From Methylovorus menthalis (GTDB lineage Bacteria; Pseudomonadota; Gammaproteobacteria; Burkholderiales; Methylophilaceae): DNA of 64,000 bases. Where the stretch lies: positions 1,116,001 through 1,180,000 of the forward strand of contig NZ_JAJAQH010000006.1 in assembly GCF_020523625.1 (NCBI RefSeq). Reading direction: 5' to 3'. Shown here piece after piece: positions 1 through 8,783 of this stretch. Numbering within the stretch: the first letter of the stretch is position 1; each line of letters opens with the position of its first letter. Both the position numbers and the translations under genes were made by a program. Under the pieces are notes generated by a model. That model did not search any database, was not told the DNA's origin, and worked only from the letters and a program-made list of their open reading frames with translations.

Positions 1-233
1 AAAAAACCAGCTTTGACCTTGATGTAAATTCAAACTCAATGCTACGCAATCCCGCTTTATCATGCTGATTTAGCGGGACTTTATCCTTAACATTGTTTTA
101 CCAAACTTAACACTTGCAAGTCGAAAAAACAGAGCACTTTGGCCGATACTAGTCCATGTGGACACGGTATGGCCCGCCATATCCTTGTTTCCACATTGTT
201 CCGGGGGGAGCAGTAAAAACAACAAGGAGAACA

Positions 234-893
234 ATGATGATATCTAGCGTTTCTACATCACAAATTGCCAGTAGCCTGTTTTCAAAACTGGACACCAAAA
301 GTCAGGGCTATATAGAAAAAACCGATCTTGAGTCGGCGTTTTCTTCCATTAGCTCGGATAGCAGCAGCAATGTTGACGATCTTTTCAGCGCGCTCGATAG
401 CGACAGCGATGGCAAAGTTACCAAAGACGAAATGACCTCTGGCATCGACAATCTGTTGAGCGGGCTGAATAGCCAGTTTGACAGTATGCGCATGCAAGGC
501 GGCATGGGCGGTTCAGGTGGCCCGCAAGGTATGCCGCCACCTCCACCACCTCAGGGCGGCGAAGGCACGGAAGACACAGGCCTCACCAAGGATGAGGTGA
601 CCAGCATTGCATCCAGTACCGATGACAGCAAGCTTTCGAGCCTGATGACGGATATTTCCGAAAATTTTGAGGCGGCAGACACCAATGAGGATGGCAAGGT
701 CAGCATGCAGGAAGCCATGGCTTACAAGGAGTCTAGTGACAAAGCCAATGGAAGCAGTACGGATAGCACCGAATCCACGAGCACTTCTTCCAGCAACTCA
801 GCCATGAGTCAGATAACGCGACAAATTCAGCAATTGATTTCTGCGTATGGACTCAACGAAAGCACCTCGTCCAGCTTGTCTTATTCGGCATAA
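234..893 (+). CDS. EF-hand domain protein
   Basis: A calcium-binding protein of 219 residues with at least three good EF-hand loops: D20-D31 (DTKSQGYIEKTD), D55-E66 (DSDSDGKVTKDE) and D149-E160 (DTNEDGKVSMQE). All have acidic or oxygen ligands at positions 1, 3, 5 and 12 and Gly at position 6. A Gly/Met/Pro-rich linker with a run of six prolines (about residues 89-109) separates the first pair from the third loop, and a fourth, degenerate hand may lie just before LTKDEVTSIASS. The tail is Ser/Thr-rich. An in-frame ATG exists 78 bases upstream, but I chose 234 because AAGGAGA (224-230) is ideally placed. There is no clear signal peptide, and its target is unknown. Similar bacterial EF-hand proteins are common in Proteobacteria, mostly uncharacterised. 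Confidence 0.85.
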   Translation: MMISSVSTSQIASSLFSKLDTKSQGYIEKTDLESAFSSISSDSSSNVDDLFSALDSDSDGKVTKDEMTSGIDNLLSGLNSQFDSMRMQGGMGGSGGPQGMPPPPPPQGGEGTEDTGLTKDEVTSIASSTDDSKLSSLMTDISENFEAADTNEDGKVSMQEAMAYKESSDKANGSSTDSTESTSTSSSNSAMSQITRQIQQLISAYGLNESTSSSLSYSA

Positions 894-920
894 GCAGGAG
901 TTAAAGCCCTGAAAATAAAA

Positions 921-949
921 AGGCGCGGTTATCTCACCGCGCCTTTTTT
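921..949. terminator. Rho-independent terminator, probably bidirectional
   Basis: A perfect 9-bp stem (AGGCGCGGT, 921-929, with its complement at 936-944) with a 6-base loop is followed by a T-run to 949 and preceded by an A-rich stretch (914-920). It sits between the convergent EF-hand gene and the leftward gene ending at 983, so it can serve both. Confidence 0.9.
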
Positions 950-982
950 ATGCCTGCTATAGCGTGGGATTGCCAGGCGAAA

Positions 983-1534
983 TCAGAGACTTTCAAATGC
1001 TTCGCACAGCATACTCAGCATGGTTCCGAAGATAGGCAGAATATCCTCTTGGCTGAATGGTGCATTTTCATCGGTACCTGCTACCACAAACGCCACAACG
1101 GCTTTGTCCAGATCCTGCCGATAGTTCATCCAGTGCTCAGCCTCAGCATCGCCGATGAGTTGGTATTTATGCTGACCGGACTCGATAATTTCCAGCCACT
1201 CATCTTCAGCAAGTTCGACAAACAGTGATTTGGCAATGGTCACGGCCGTTTTCTGGAAGTCCGGCTGTACCCCTTCATCCCCCAGTGGCAATACAAGATA
1301 GGTGTATACCAGCATGGCGTATGCCTGATAGACACTCAGCATGTCAAAATTTTCAACGCGCTCATCCGCGGGGGAGCGCTCTGCCAGCTGGATCGCCTTG
1401 ACCGTCAGATAACAGGCCAGAAAATGTGCAGCATCCTGCACATTCCCGTCGTCCACGCTGATGGACCCGGCATCGCCGCCCATTTCATGCAGCGCAATGC
1501 CGTAGAGCAGATTCAATCGTTGAGAGTATTGCAT
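983..1534 (-). CDS. Conserved hypothetical protein, 183 aa
   Basis: I do not recognise a named family. The protein is acidic, mostly helical in appearance, and has no signal peptide or membrane segment. It begins MQYSQRLNLL and ends in a Leu/Met-rich segment (SMLCEAFESL). It lies 43 bases downstream of yheS on the same strand, so the two are probably co-transcribed; that is the only functional clue, and ABC-F translation factors have no fixed partner of this kind. The ATG start has a GGAA-type ribosome-binding site about 9 bases upstream. Confidence 0.7.
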   Translation of the reverse strand: MQYSQRLNLLYGIALHEMGGDAGSISVDDGNVQDAAHFLACYLTVKAIQLAERSPADERVENFDMLSVYQAYAMLVYTYLVLPLGDEGVQPDFQKTAVTIAKSLFVELAEDEWLEIIESGQHKYQLIGDAEAEHWMNYRQDLDKAVVAFVVAGTDENAPFSQEDILPIFGTMLSMLCEAFESL

Positions 1535-1577
1535 GGTGTTTTTCCGTTATTTCAATAAATAATAGGTCCGCCAGGGC

Positions 1578-3479
1578 TTATGCCGCTGGCATGCTTTCCA
1601 GCTGGGCCATGACGTCCAGCCAGCGTTCTTCGGCGGCCTCTATCTGTTGGGTCAGCTCGGCCTGCCTTTTCAATAATTGCTGTAGCTCGCTCTTGTCGCT
1701 GGCACTATAAAGCTCGCCATCGGCCAGACGCGCCTCCAGAGCCACTTTTTGCTCCTGCCATTCCGCCATGTGACTTTCCAGCTGCTCGGCTTCTTTGGTG
1801 AGTGGACGGCGCTCAGCCAGTCTTGCCTGACGCTCAGCCTTGTTCTGGGCCTTGTCGTTCTTTTTCGCAAGTTCGGTTTGGGGCGGCTGCGCACGCAATT
1901 TGTCCTGCGCTTTTTGCTCAGCGAGCCAGATGCGGTAATCCTCCAGATCGCCATCAAACGTTTGCGCCTTGCCATCAGCGACCAGGATAAAGCGATCACA
2001 GCTTGCTCGCAGCAACGCACGATCATGAGAAACCAGCACCACGCCGCCCTCATAAGCCTGCAAGGCCACCGTCAGGGCATGGCGCATTTCGAGATCAAGA
2101 TGGTTGGTCGGCTCATCCAGCAGCAAAAGATTCGGGCGAGTCCAGATCAAAAGTGCCAGCGCCAGCCGTGACTTTTCACCGCCGGAAAACATCCCGCAAG
2201 GTGCACTGGCCATGTCGCCGCGAAAGTCAAAGCCACCCAGATAATTGCGGTGCTCTTGCTCACGTGTTTGCGGATCAAGCCTCAGCATGTGCTGCAGCGG
2301 AGATTCATCGGCACGTAGTTGCTCAAGCTGGTGCTGGGCAAAATAGCCGATACTGAGGTCTTTACCTTCCACCCGCTTGCCAGCCAGAGCGGGCATGCTG
2401 TTGGAAAGAAGTTTGATCAGCGTCGACTTACCCGCGCCATTGCGCCCCAGCAGGCCAATACGCTCACCAGGCCGTATGGTCAGGGCAATATTATCCAAGA
2501 CGGTCTTGCCTGCGTAACCAGCTGCCATGTCGTCCAGCACCAGTAGCGGATCCGGCGTCGCCAGCAGTGGCCGGAACTCGAAGCCAAACGGACTATCGGC
2601 ATGGGCTGCACTGATAAGCTCCATGCGCTCAAGTGCCTTGATGCGGCTCTGAGCCTGCCGGGCTTTGGTAGCCTTGGCGCGAAATCGGTCAATATAGCTT
2701 TGCAGATGGGCGACTTCACGTTGCTGGCGTTCATACACTGATTGCTGTTGCGCCAGGCGCTCGGCACGCTGCCGTTCAAAATCCGAATAGCCACCGCGAT
2801 AGAGCGTGAATTTCTGCTGCTCGATATGCGCAATGTGATTAACAATGGCATCCAGAAAATCGCGGTCATGCGAGATCAGCAACAACGTGCCCGGATAGCT
2901 TTTCAGCCAGCTCTCCAGCCAGATGACGGCATCCAGATCCAGATGGTTGGTGGGCTCATCAAGCAGGAGCAAATCAGATCGGCACATCAGGGCACGTGCC
3001 ACATTCAGCCGCACGCGCCAGCCGCCAGAGAAATCCGATACCGGGCGCTCAATATCCGCCGAGGTAAAGCCAAGGCCATCCATCAACTCAGCCGCACGGG
3101 CACGCGCCGCATAGGCACCAATTTCACCCAGACGCGCATGCAGCTCGCCCAGGCGCACACCGTCCTGGGCTTCTTCAGCCGCTTTAACCTCATGCTCCAG
3201 GCGCCGCAATTCAGCATCCCCATCGAGGACAAATTCAATCGCTGCATCAGGCAAGGCGGGGGTTTCCTGCGCTACATGCGCGATCACCCAGTGCGGGGGA
3301 ATATCAAGATCACCCGACTCGGGGTGCAACTCACCCCGCAACATGGCAAACACACTGGACTTGCCCGCGCCATTGGCGCCTGTCAAACCTACTTTATGGC
3401 CGGGATGCAGCTGAAAGCTGGCATCTTCAATCAGCACTTTTACGCCACGTGCAAGGTGGAGATTCTTGAATTGAATCAA
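1578..3479 (-). CDS. yheS: ABC-F family ATPase YheS
   Basis: A soluble, duplicated ABC ATPase without membrane domains, 633 residues, the same length class as E. coli YheS. The N-terminal cassette has Walker A GANGAGKS (about residues 33-40), signature FSGGWRVRL and Walker [15 protein letters not shown] charged inter-domain linker follows, then a second cassette with Walker A GRNGAGKS, signature FSGGEKSRL and [13 protein letters not shown], and finally a Lys/Glu-rich coiled-coil tail. ABC-F proteins act at the ribosomal E site and rescue or tune stalled translation. The start codon is TTG: the reading MIQFKNLHLARG matches the family's N terminus, no ATG is better placed, and GAAGAGA lies five bases upstream. 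It is divergent from yhdP. Confidence 0.92.
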   Translation of the reverse strand: MIQFKNLHLARGVKVLIEDASFQLHPGHKVGLTGANGAGKSSVFAMLRGELHPESGDLDIPPHWVIAHVAQETPALPDAAIEFVLDGDAELRRLEHEVKAAEEAQDGVRLGELHARLGEIGAYAARARAAELMDGLGFTSADIERPVSDFSGGWRVRLNVARALMCRSDLLLLDEPTNHLDLDAVIWLESWLKSYPGTLLLISHDRDFLDAIVNHIAHIEQQKFTLYRGGYSDFERQRAERLAQQQSVYERQQREVAHLQSYIDRFRAKATKARQAQSRIKALERMELISAAHADSPFGFEFRPLLATPDPLLVLDDMAAGYAGKTVLDNIALTIRPGERIGLLGRNGAGKSTLIKLLSNSMPALAGKRVEGKDLSIGYFAQHQLEQLRADESPLQHMLRLDPQTREQEHRNYLGGFDFRGDMASAPCGMFSGGEKSRLALALLIWTRPNLLLLDEPTNHLDLEMRHALTVALQAYEGGVVLVSHDRALLRASCDRFILVADGKAQTFDGDLEDYRIWLAEQKAQDKLRAQPPQTELAKKNDKAQNKAERQARLAERRPLTKEAEQLESHMAEWQEQKVALEARLADGELYSASDKSELQQLLKRQAELTQQIEAAEERWLDVMAQLESMPAA

Positions 3480-3720
3480 ACTGGTCTCTTCATCCGCTAT
3501 GCCTTGTTACAAGGCCAAAGGCGACATTTTAAATGAATCGGCGTATTCCCGCTTCCGCCATATCCAACAAAAGTGGCGCAAACCCGCTTCCGACAGCCAA
3601 TTTAATCGCCTAAAACGTTGACCAATCTGCATCGAAAATGAAATACTCACAGGTTGTTAGCATTGCGACGCACCGCTCCCTCTATACGTACCGGCTAACA
3701 GGGTACGGCTTTGAAAGATT

Positions 3721-6700
3721 ATGGTCAAAAAGTCTCTGTTTTGGGTTTACCGATTTACCCTGCTCACCCTGTGGCTCGCCATCTTTGTATTTGCGGCTGC
3801 GGTACTGAGCATGCGTTATCTGGTGTTACCCAACATAGACAAATACCGGGCAGATATCGAAACACGCGCCACCGCTGCCCTTGGACAAAAAGTCAGCATC
3901 GGCGAAATCAAGGCCAGTTGGGATGGGCTCAACCCTCACCTCAGTCTTTATCGCGTCGACATTCATGATGCGGAAGAACGCCCTGCCCTTAGCCTGGGGC
4001 ATGTAGAGGCGAGCCTGTCCTGGCTGAGCGTTCCGCTGCTTGAGCCCAGGCTTTCCAGCATCGAAATTTACCAGCCTGAACTGACCATACGCCGCGACGC
4101 GCAAGGCACCCTGTATGTCGCAGGGATCGCCATGGGCGGCCCTTCTCGTCCACAATTTGCCAACTGGGCATTGCGCCAGTCTCGGATTGATGTGCTGGAT
4201 GCCAGCGTGATCTGGGAAGATGAATTGCGCAAAGCGCCTCCGCTGAGTCTGACTCAACTGAATCTGCGCGTGGTAAGCCCTGCCTGGAAAGGGTTGATAG
4301 GCCATCACATGTTTGGCCTGCGCGCCTTGCCTTCAGCAGGCTCATCGGCGCCTATCGATATTCGCGGCAACCTGTATGGCAAAGACATCAGCCAGCCTGA
4401 AGACTGGAATGGCACCGTTTACGCCAAGCTGGAAGGCACGGACATCTCGGCCTGGCGCAAATGGATTTCATACCCGTTTGATCTTTATGAAGGCTACGGC
4501 GCAGCCCGATTCTGGCTGCAGCTGGACGAAGGCAAGCCCAGCAATATTGTCAGTGACGTCATCCTGAGTGATGTTAAAACGCGTTTATCGGCAACCAGCC
4601 CGCAAGCCACGCTCAACCATCTGTCCGGGCGCCTGAGCTGGGACAAGCATAAAGACGGTCAGGAATTCACCGCGGAAAACATCAAGTTGAACACGCCTGA
4701 TGGGCTGGATATGCAAAACGGCAATGTCAGCCTGCGTGAGCGCTGGATCAAGGACAAGCAATGGATTGAGGGGCGCGTTCGCCTGGACGAGATTTTGCTG
4801 GACACCTTGAATACGTTCGCGGGTTACATTCCGCTGCCAAAAAATCTCAAGCAAAACCTGCAGGACATCAGTCCTACCGGCAAGCTGGAAAATGTCGATA
4901 TCAGCTGGCGTGGCAGCGAGACCATTCCACAGGAATACAGCTTGCGTAGCAAATTCAGCAATCTCGGCATGCGGCCGTTCAGGCAGTTCCCTGGCTTCAG
5001 CAATCTCAGCGGTAGCGTGGATGCGGATGAAGACAACGGCACACTGTCGCTGAATGCGCGCAATGCCTCGCTTGAGCTGGAAAACATCATGCGCTGGCCG
5101 ATTCCGGCTGACCGCCTGAGCGGCGAAGTGAAGTGGACTCAACGCAAAAACGGCCTGGATATTCGCGTCAAGAATTTCGCGATTGCCAATCCGCATCTGG
5201 CTGGAACCATCAATGCCAACTACCTGATGAACGGCATCAAGGGCGGCTATCTGGACCTGAACGCCAAGTTTGGCCAGGCCGACGCGCAATACGCACGCTT
5301 CTACTACCCCAAGATTTTGGGCGAGCATACGCTGGCTTGGCTGGATAGTGCGATCCTGAAAGGACGTGGTCAGGATATCAATGTGACGGTCAAGGGCAGC
5401 CTGCATGATTTCCCTTACCCGAATAACAAAACCGGCCTGTTTCGCGTGACAGCCAAGATCAATGACGGGGAGCTGGACTATGCACCAGGCTGGCCCAAAA
5501 TCCTGGGAATCAAGCTAGACATGCTGTTTGAGGGCAATCGCATGGAATTGAATGCTACCGATGGCACGATATTGGGAACGCGCATCACGAAAGCCAATAT
5601 TGCCATTCCTGGCCTGCATGTCCCTGAGCCTGTCCTCAACATCACAGGCGAAGCCAATGGACTGGTGAGCGATGGCATACGCTTCATCAACAATAGCCCC
5701 TTGCTGCATCTGGCAGAAGGGTTCACGCCCACATTGGTGACATCTGGAGATGGTAAGCTCAACCTGCAACTGAACATCCCCTTGCATGACCCCAACAATA
5801 CCAAGGTAAAAGGGTCGTACACCATCAAGAATGGCAGCATGAGCGATAAGGAAATCCCCGAGATCACCCGCATCAATGGCAAGCTGGAGTTCACAGAAAA
5901 CGGACTGCATGCACAGAATGTCAGTCACTGGATTTATGGCGGTCCCGCCGTGCTCAATCTGGTCACCAACAAGGATCATTCTGTTCATATCACTGCACGT
6001 GGCCGCATCAATGATGCCGGTCTGCGCCTGGCGTTTGGCCCCGGAATGGCAGACCGCATTTCAGGCAGTGCAGACTGGAATGGCGATATTCATATCCAGA
6101 ACAAAATGCTGAATCTGACCATAGATTCCAGCCTCGTAGGCATTACCTCTTCCCTGCCGCCGCCGCTGAACAAATCCCCCGCGGACATCATGCCTTTGCA
6201 CGTTGAGAAACGCCAAACGACGCCATCGCAAGATAGCTTCAATGTTGCGCTGGGCAACTTCATCACCGCTAAAATCCTGCGATCCGAGCTGAACGGGAAA
6301 ATGAAGATAGATCATGGCGATATCGCCGTAAATGCGCCAGCCGAGTCGCCAAGCCAGAGTGCGCAACCGGGCATTACGGTACGCGCCGTACTGGAACAGC
6401 TGGATGCTGACGAGTGGCGTAATCTGGCAGACAAAGCCACTGCAAACACGGCCACAAGCAATACCCCTAGCCTGAATGGCGACGCTGCGCCAGCTGCCAG
6501 CGTGACAAGCAGCAATAGAAGCTCAGCCCTGCCACCGATTGCCAAGGTCGACCTGACCGTTAATCGCCTGGATATTTTTGACAAGCGCATCAACAGTCTC
6601 AAGCTGAATGCGCGTCCCATCAATGGCGGCTGGCAGCTTAATGTACAGAGTCATGAAATGAATGGGGACATTCAATGGTTGAGCGCAGGCAATGGCAAGG

Positions 6701-7638
6701 TGATTGCGCGACTGAAAAACCTGATTTCGCCCAGCTCCACACCGAATACCGCTGAGCTGCGCACTCAAGGCGATTTCAAGCAGCAGGCGCAGCAATACCC
6801 GGCCTTGGACATCGTGGCGGAAAACTACGAAATGGGGAACAAAAAGCTTGGTCGACTGGAGCTGCAGGCCAGCGAGCAGAATGATGACTGGAGCATAGAA
6901 AAACTCAAGATCATCAATCCGGATAGCACCTTGACGGCCGAGGGCGAGTGGCATAACTGGAAGCGTAACCCCAACACCCGTATTACCCTGAGCTGGGATA
7001 TCAAGGATCTGGGCAAGACGCTGGAACGCTTTGGTTATCCGGGTACCGTCAAGGGTGGCGATGCAGATCTGACCGGCCAGCTGAAATGGCCAGGCAGCCC
7101 ACACGAATTCAATACCGCCGGCTTGAGCGGCAATCTGCAACTGGATGCGCGCCACGGGCAGATTCTGAAGATTCAGCCTGGAGTTGGGCGTTTGTTCAGT
7201 ATGCTCAGCCTGCAAAATCTGCCGCGCCGACTAACATTTGATTTCCGCGATGTCTTTAGCAGCGGCTTTACCTTCGATAAAATTGGCGGTAGCGTCAAGA
7301 TCGACAAAGGCGTGATGCGCAGCGATGATTTCCGCATGGAAGGCCCAACCGCGCGCGTGGATATGCGCGGCGAAACGGATCTGCAAAAGGAAACACAACA
7401 TCTTTACATCAAGGTTACGCCTTACCTGAGCGACAGCCTCTCCATTGCTGCGCTGGCAGGCGGCCCCGTGGTAGGCGCGGCAGCGTATGTGGCACAAAAA
7501 CTGTTGAAAGACCCGCTGAACCAATTGGCGGCTGACGAGTACGAAATCGGCGGAACATGGGATAACCCGCAAGAGCTCAAAGGGGATAGCCGGACACGTG
7601 CTCCCGCTACTCCTGCTGTGAGCCCGCTCGGCAAATAA
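3721..7638 (+). CDS. yhdP: YhdP family AsmA-like envelope protein
   Basis: A very large (1305-residue) inner-membrane-anchored periplasmic protein of the AsmA/TamB/YhdP family. One N-terminal membrane segment (about residues 8-32, FRFTLLTLWLAIFVFAAAV-like) is followed by a long repetitive beta-rich region, with the AsmA-like C-terminal domain near residues 1100-1270 (GHLYIKVTP/LAGGPVVGAAAY region). In E. coli, YhdP forms a hydrophobic-groove bridge that moves phospholipid to the outer membrane; the length and domain order here fit that. A Thr/Ser/Ala-rich insert (about residues 900-940) is probably a flexible linker. The ATG at 3721 is preceded by GAAAG. The next genes follow in the same direction; the nitrilase-family gene starts 115 bases later, an order seen in many proteobacteria. 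Confidence 0.93.
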   Translation: MVKKSLFWVYRFTLLTLWLAIFVFAAAVLSMRYLVLPNIDKYRADIETRATAALGQKVSIGEIKASWDGLNPHLSLYRVDIHDAEERPALSLGHVEASLSWLSVPLLEPRLSSIEIYQPELTIRRDAQGTLYVAGIAMGGPSRPQFANWALRQSRIDVLDASVIWEDELRKAPPLSLTQLNLRVVSPAWKGLIGHHMFGLRALPSAGSSAPIDIRGNLYGKDISQPEDWNGTVYAKLEGTDISAWRKWISYPFDLYEGYGAARFWLQLDEGKPSNIVSDVILSDVKTRLSATSPQATLNHLSGRLSWDKHKDGQEFTAENIKLNTPDGLDMQNGNVSLRERWIKDKQWIEGRVRLDEILLDTLNTFAGYIPLPKNLKQNLQDISPTGKLENVDISWRGSETIPQEYSLRSKFSNLGMRPFRQFPGFSNLSGSVDADEDNGTLSLNARNASLELENIMRWPIPADRLSGEVKWTQRKNGLDIRVKNFAIANPHLAGTINANYLMNGIKGGYLDLNAKFGQADAQYARFYYPKILGEHTLAWLDSAILKGRGQDINVTVKGSLHDFPYPNNKTGLFRVTAKINDGELDYAPGWPKILGIKLDMLFEGNRMELNATDGTILGTRITKANIAIPGLHVPEPVLNITGEANGLVSDGIRFINNSPLLHLAEGFTPTLVTSGDGKLNLQLNIPLHDPNNTKVKGSYTIKNGSMSDKEIPEITRINGKLEFTENGLHAQNVSHWIYGGPAVLNLVTNKDHSVHITARGRINDAGLRLAFGPGMADRISGSADWNGDIHIQNKMLNLTIDSSLVGITSSLPPPLNKSPADIMPLHVEKRQTTPSQDSFNVALGNFITAKILRSELNGKMKIDHGDIAVNAPAESPSQSAQPGITVRAVLEQLDADEWRNLADKATANTATSNTPSLNGDAAPAASVTSSNRSSALPPIAKVDLTVNRLDIFDKRINSLKLNARPINGGWQLNVQSHEMNGDIQWLSAGNGKVIARLKNLISPSSTPNTAELRTQGDFKQQAQQYPALDIVAENYEMGNKKLGRLELQASEQNDDWSIEKLKIINPDSTLTAEGEWHNWKRNPNTRITLSWDIKDLGKTLERFGYPGTVKGGDADLTGQLKWPGSPHEFNTAGLSGNLQLDARHGQILKIQPGVGRLFSMLSLQNLPRRLTFDFRDVFSSGFTFDKIGGSVKIDKGVMRSDDFRMEGPTARVDMRGETDLQKETQHLYIKVTPYLSDSLSIAALAGGPVVGAAAYVAQKLLKDPLNQLAADEYEIGGTWDNPQELKGDSRTRAPATPAVSPLGK

Positions 7639-7753
7639 TCAGGCTGTATGGATTACGTCCATCATGGATGGGCGTATCCTGTGCACTACCCATACAAAAG
7701 CAGCACCCATAAAGTATCATCCATAAAAAACGATAATATTGTTCGGAATCAAG

Positions 7754-8614
7754 ATGGCTATCAAATCTCGCGCAAAAGTAGTGAAATCCAGCAAACCTTC
7801 TGCTCCAGCTCCCGGTAACGTCCGGGTGGCGGCCATCCAGATGGCGTCGGGCCCGAATGTATCAGCCAACCTCAGCGAAGCAGAACGACTGATTGAAATC
7901 GCCGTCGGCCAGGGTGCCAAACTGGTGGCCTTACCGGAGTACTTTGCCATTATGGGCATTCGCGATACCGACAAGGTTGCCGCACGTGAAAAAGAAGGCA
8001 CCGGTCCGATACAGCGCTTTTTATCCAAAATTGCCAAGAAACATGAAATCTGGCTGATCGGCGGCTCCATTCCGTTGGAGTCCTCCACCGAAGATAAAGT
8101 CCGCAACGCCTGCCTGGTATTTGATGACAAAGGCAAGCAAATCGCACGCTACGACAAGATTCACCTGTTCGGGCTCGATCTCGGCAATGAGCATTACCGT
8201 GAAGAGACGACCATCGAAGCAGGCGATAAAGTCGTGGTGCTGGACTCCCCCTTCGGCAAAATCGGCCTCTCCATCTGCTACGACCTACGCTTCCCTGAGC
8301 TTTATCGGGCAATGAAGGATGTCGACATCATCGTGGTGCCATCGGCGTTTACCGAAACCACCGGTAAAGCCCACTGGGAAAGCCTGGTACGCGCGCGCGC
8401 CATTGAAAACCTGAGCTACGTCATCGCCCCGGCGCAAGGTGGCTACCATGCCTCCGGCCGCGAAACCCACGGAAACAGCATGATTGTCGACCCTTGGGGT
8501 GTCGTGCTCGACCGCTTGCCACGTGGCTCCGGTGTGGTGATTGCCTCGGTGAATGCCGGGTATCAGGCTAGCCTGCGTGGTAGCCTGCCAGCACTTAAGC
8601 ATCGTACCTTGTAA
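7754..8614 (+). CDS. Carbon-nitrogen hydrolase (nitrilase superfamily, Nit type)
   Basis: An amidohydrolase of 286 residues with the nitrilase triad: Glu62 (LPEYF), Lys135 (YDKIHLF) and Cys175 (SICYDLRFPELYR). The family cleaves amide C-N bonds. Close homologues of the Nit1/Nit2 branch act as omega-amidases or deaminated-glutathione amidases (metabolite repair), so one of these is likely, but the substrate cannot be read from the sequence. The N terminus carries about 20 extra residues rich in Lys, Ser, Pro and Ala. I start it at the ATG at 7754, with GGAA five bases upstream; an in-frame TTG at 7739 is a weaker alternative. It sits between yhdP and tldD, a conserved neighbourhood in proteobacteria. 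Confidence 0.88.
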   Translation: MAIKSRAKVVKSSKPSAPAPGNVRVAAIQMASGPNVSANLSEAERLIEIAVGQGAKLVALPEYFAIMGIRDTDKVAAREKEGTGPIQRFLSKIAKKHEIWLIGGSIPLESSTEDKVRNACLVFDDKGKQIARYDKIHLFGLDLGNEHYREETTIEAGDKVVVLDSPFGKIGLSICYDLRFPELYRAMKDVDIIVVPSAFTETTGKAHWESLVRARAIENLSYVIAPAQGGYHASGRETHGNSMIVDPWGVVLDRLPRGSGVVIASVNAGYQASLRGSLPALKHRTL

Positions 8615-8721
8615 AACAGCCTTCCCATCCTCAGGCTGTGCCGGGTGATGGACAGCTAGATATAGAACTGGATTTTCAGCCTGAGCACAGGCTTTAATTA
8701 GCCACAATTGCAGAAAATACG

Positions 8722-8748
8722 TAACAGGGGAACTCTGCTCCCCTGTTA
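8722..8748 (+). terminator. Hairpin between the nitrilase-family gene and tldD
   Basis: A perfect 9-bp stem (TAACAGGGG at 8722-8730 and its complement at 8740-8748) with a 9-base loop. No T-run follows, so it may be a weak terminator or an mRNA-stability element. Confidence 0.45.
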
Positions 8749-8783
8749 TATTCTGACCTATAGTCCCTTAGAGAGTAACGGCC

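Noticed and set aside
52-77. Short inverted repeat near the left edge (CCCGCT / AGCGGG).
   Set aside because: Only 6 bp with a long loop and no T-run; the 233 bases before the first gene show nothing convincing.
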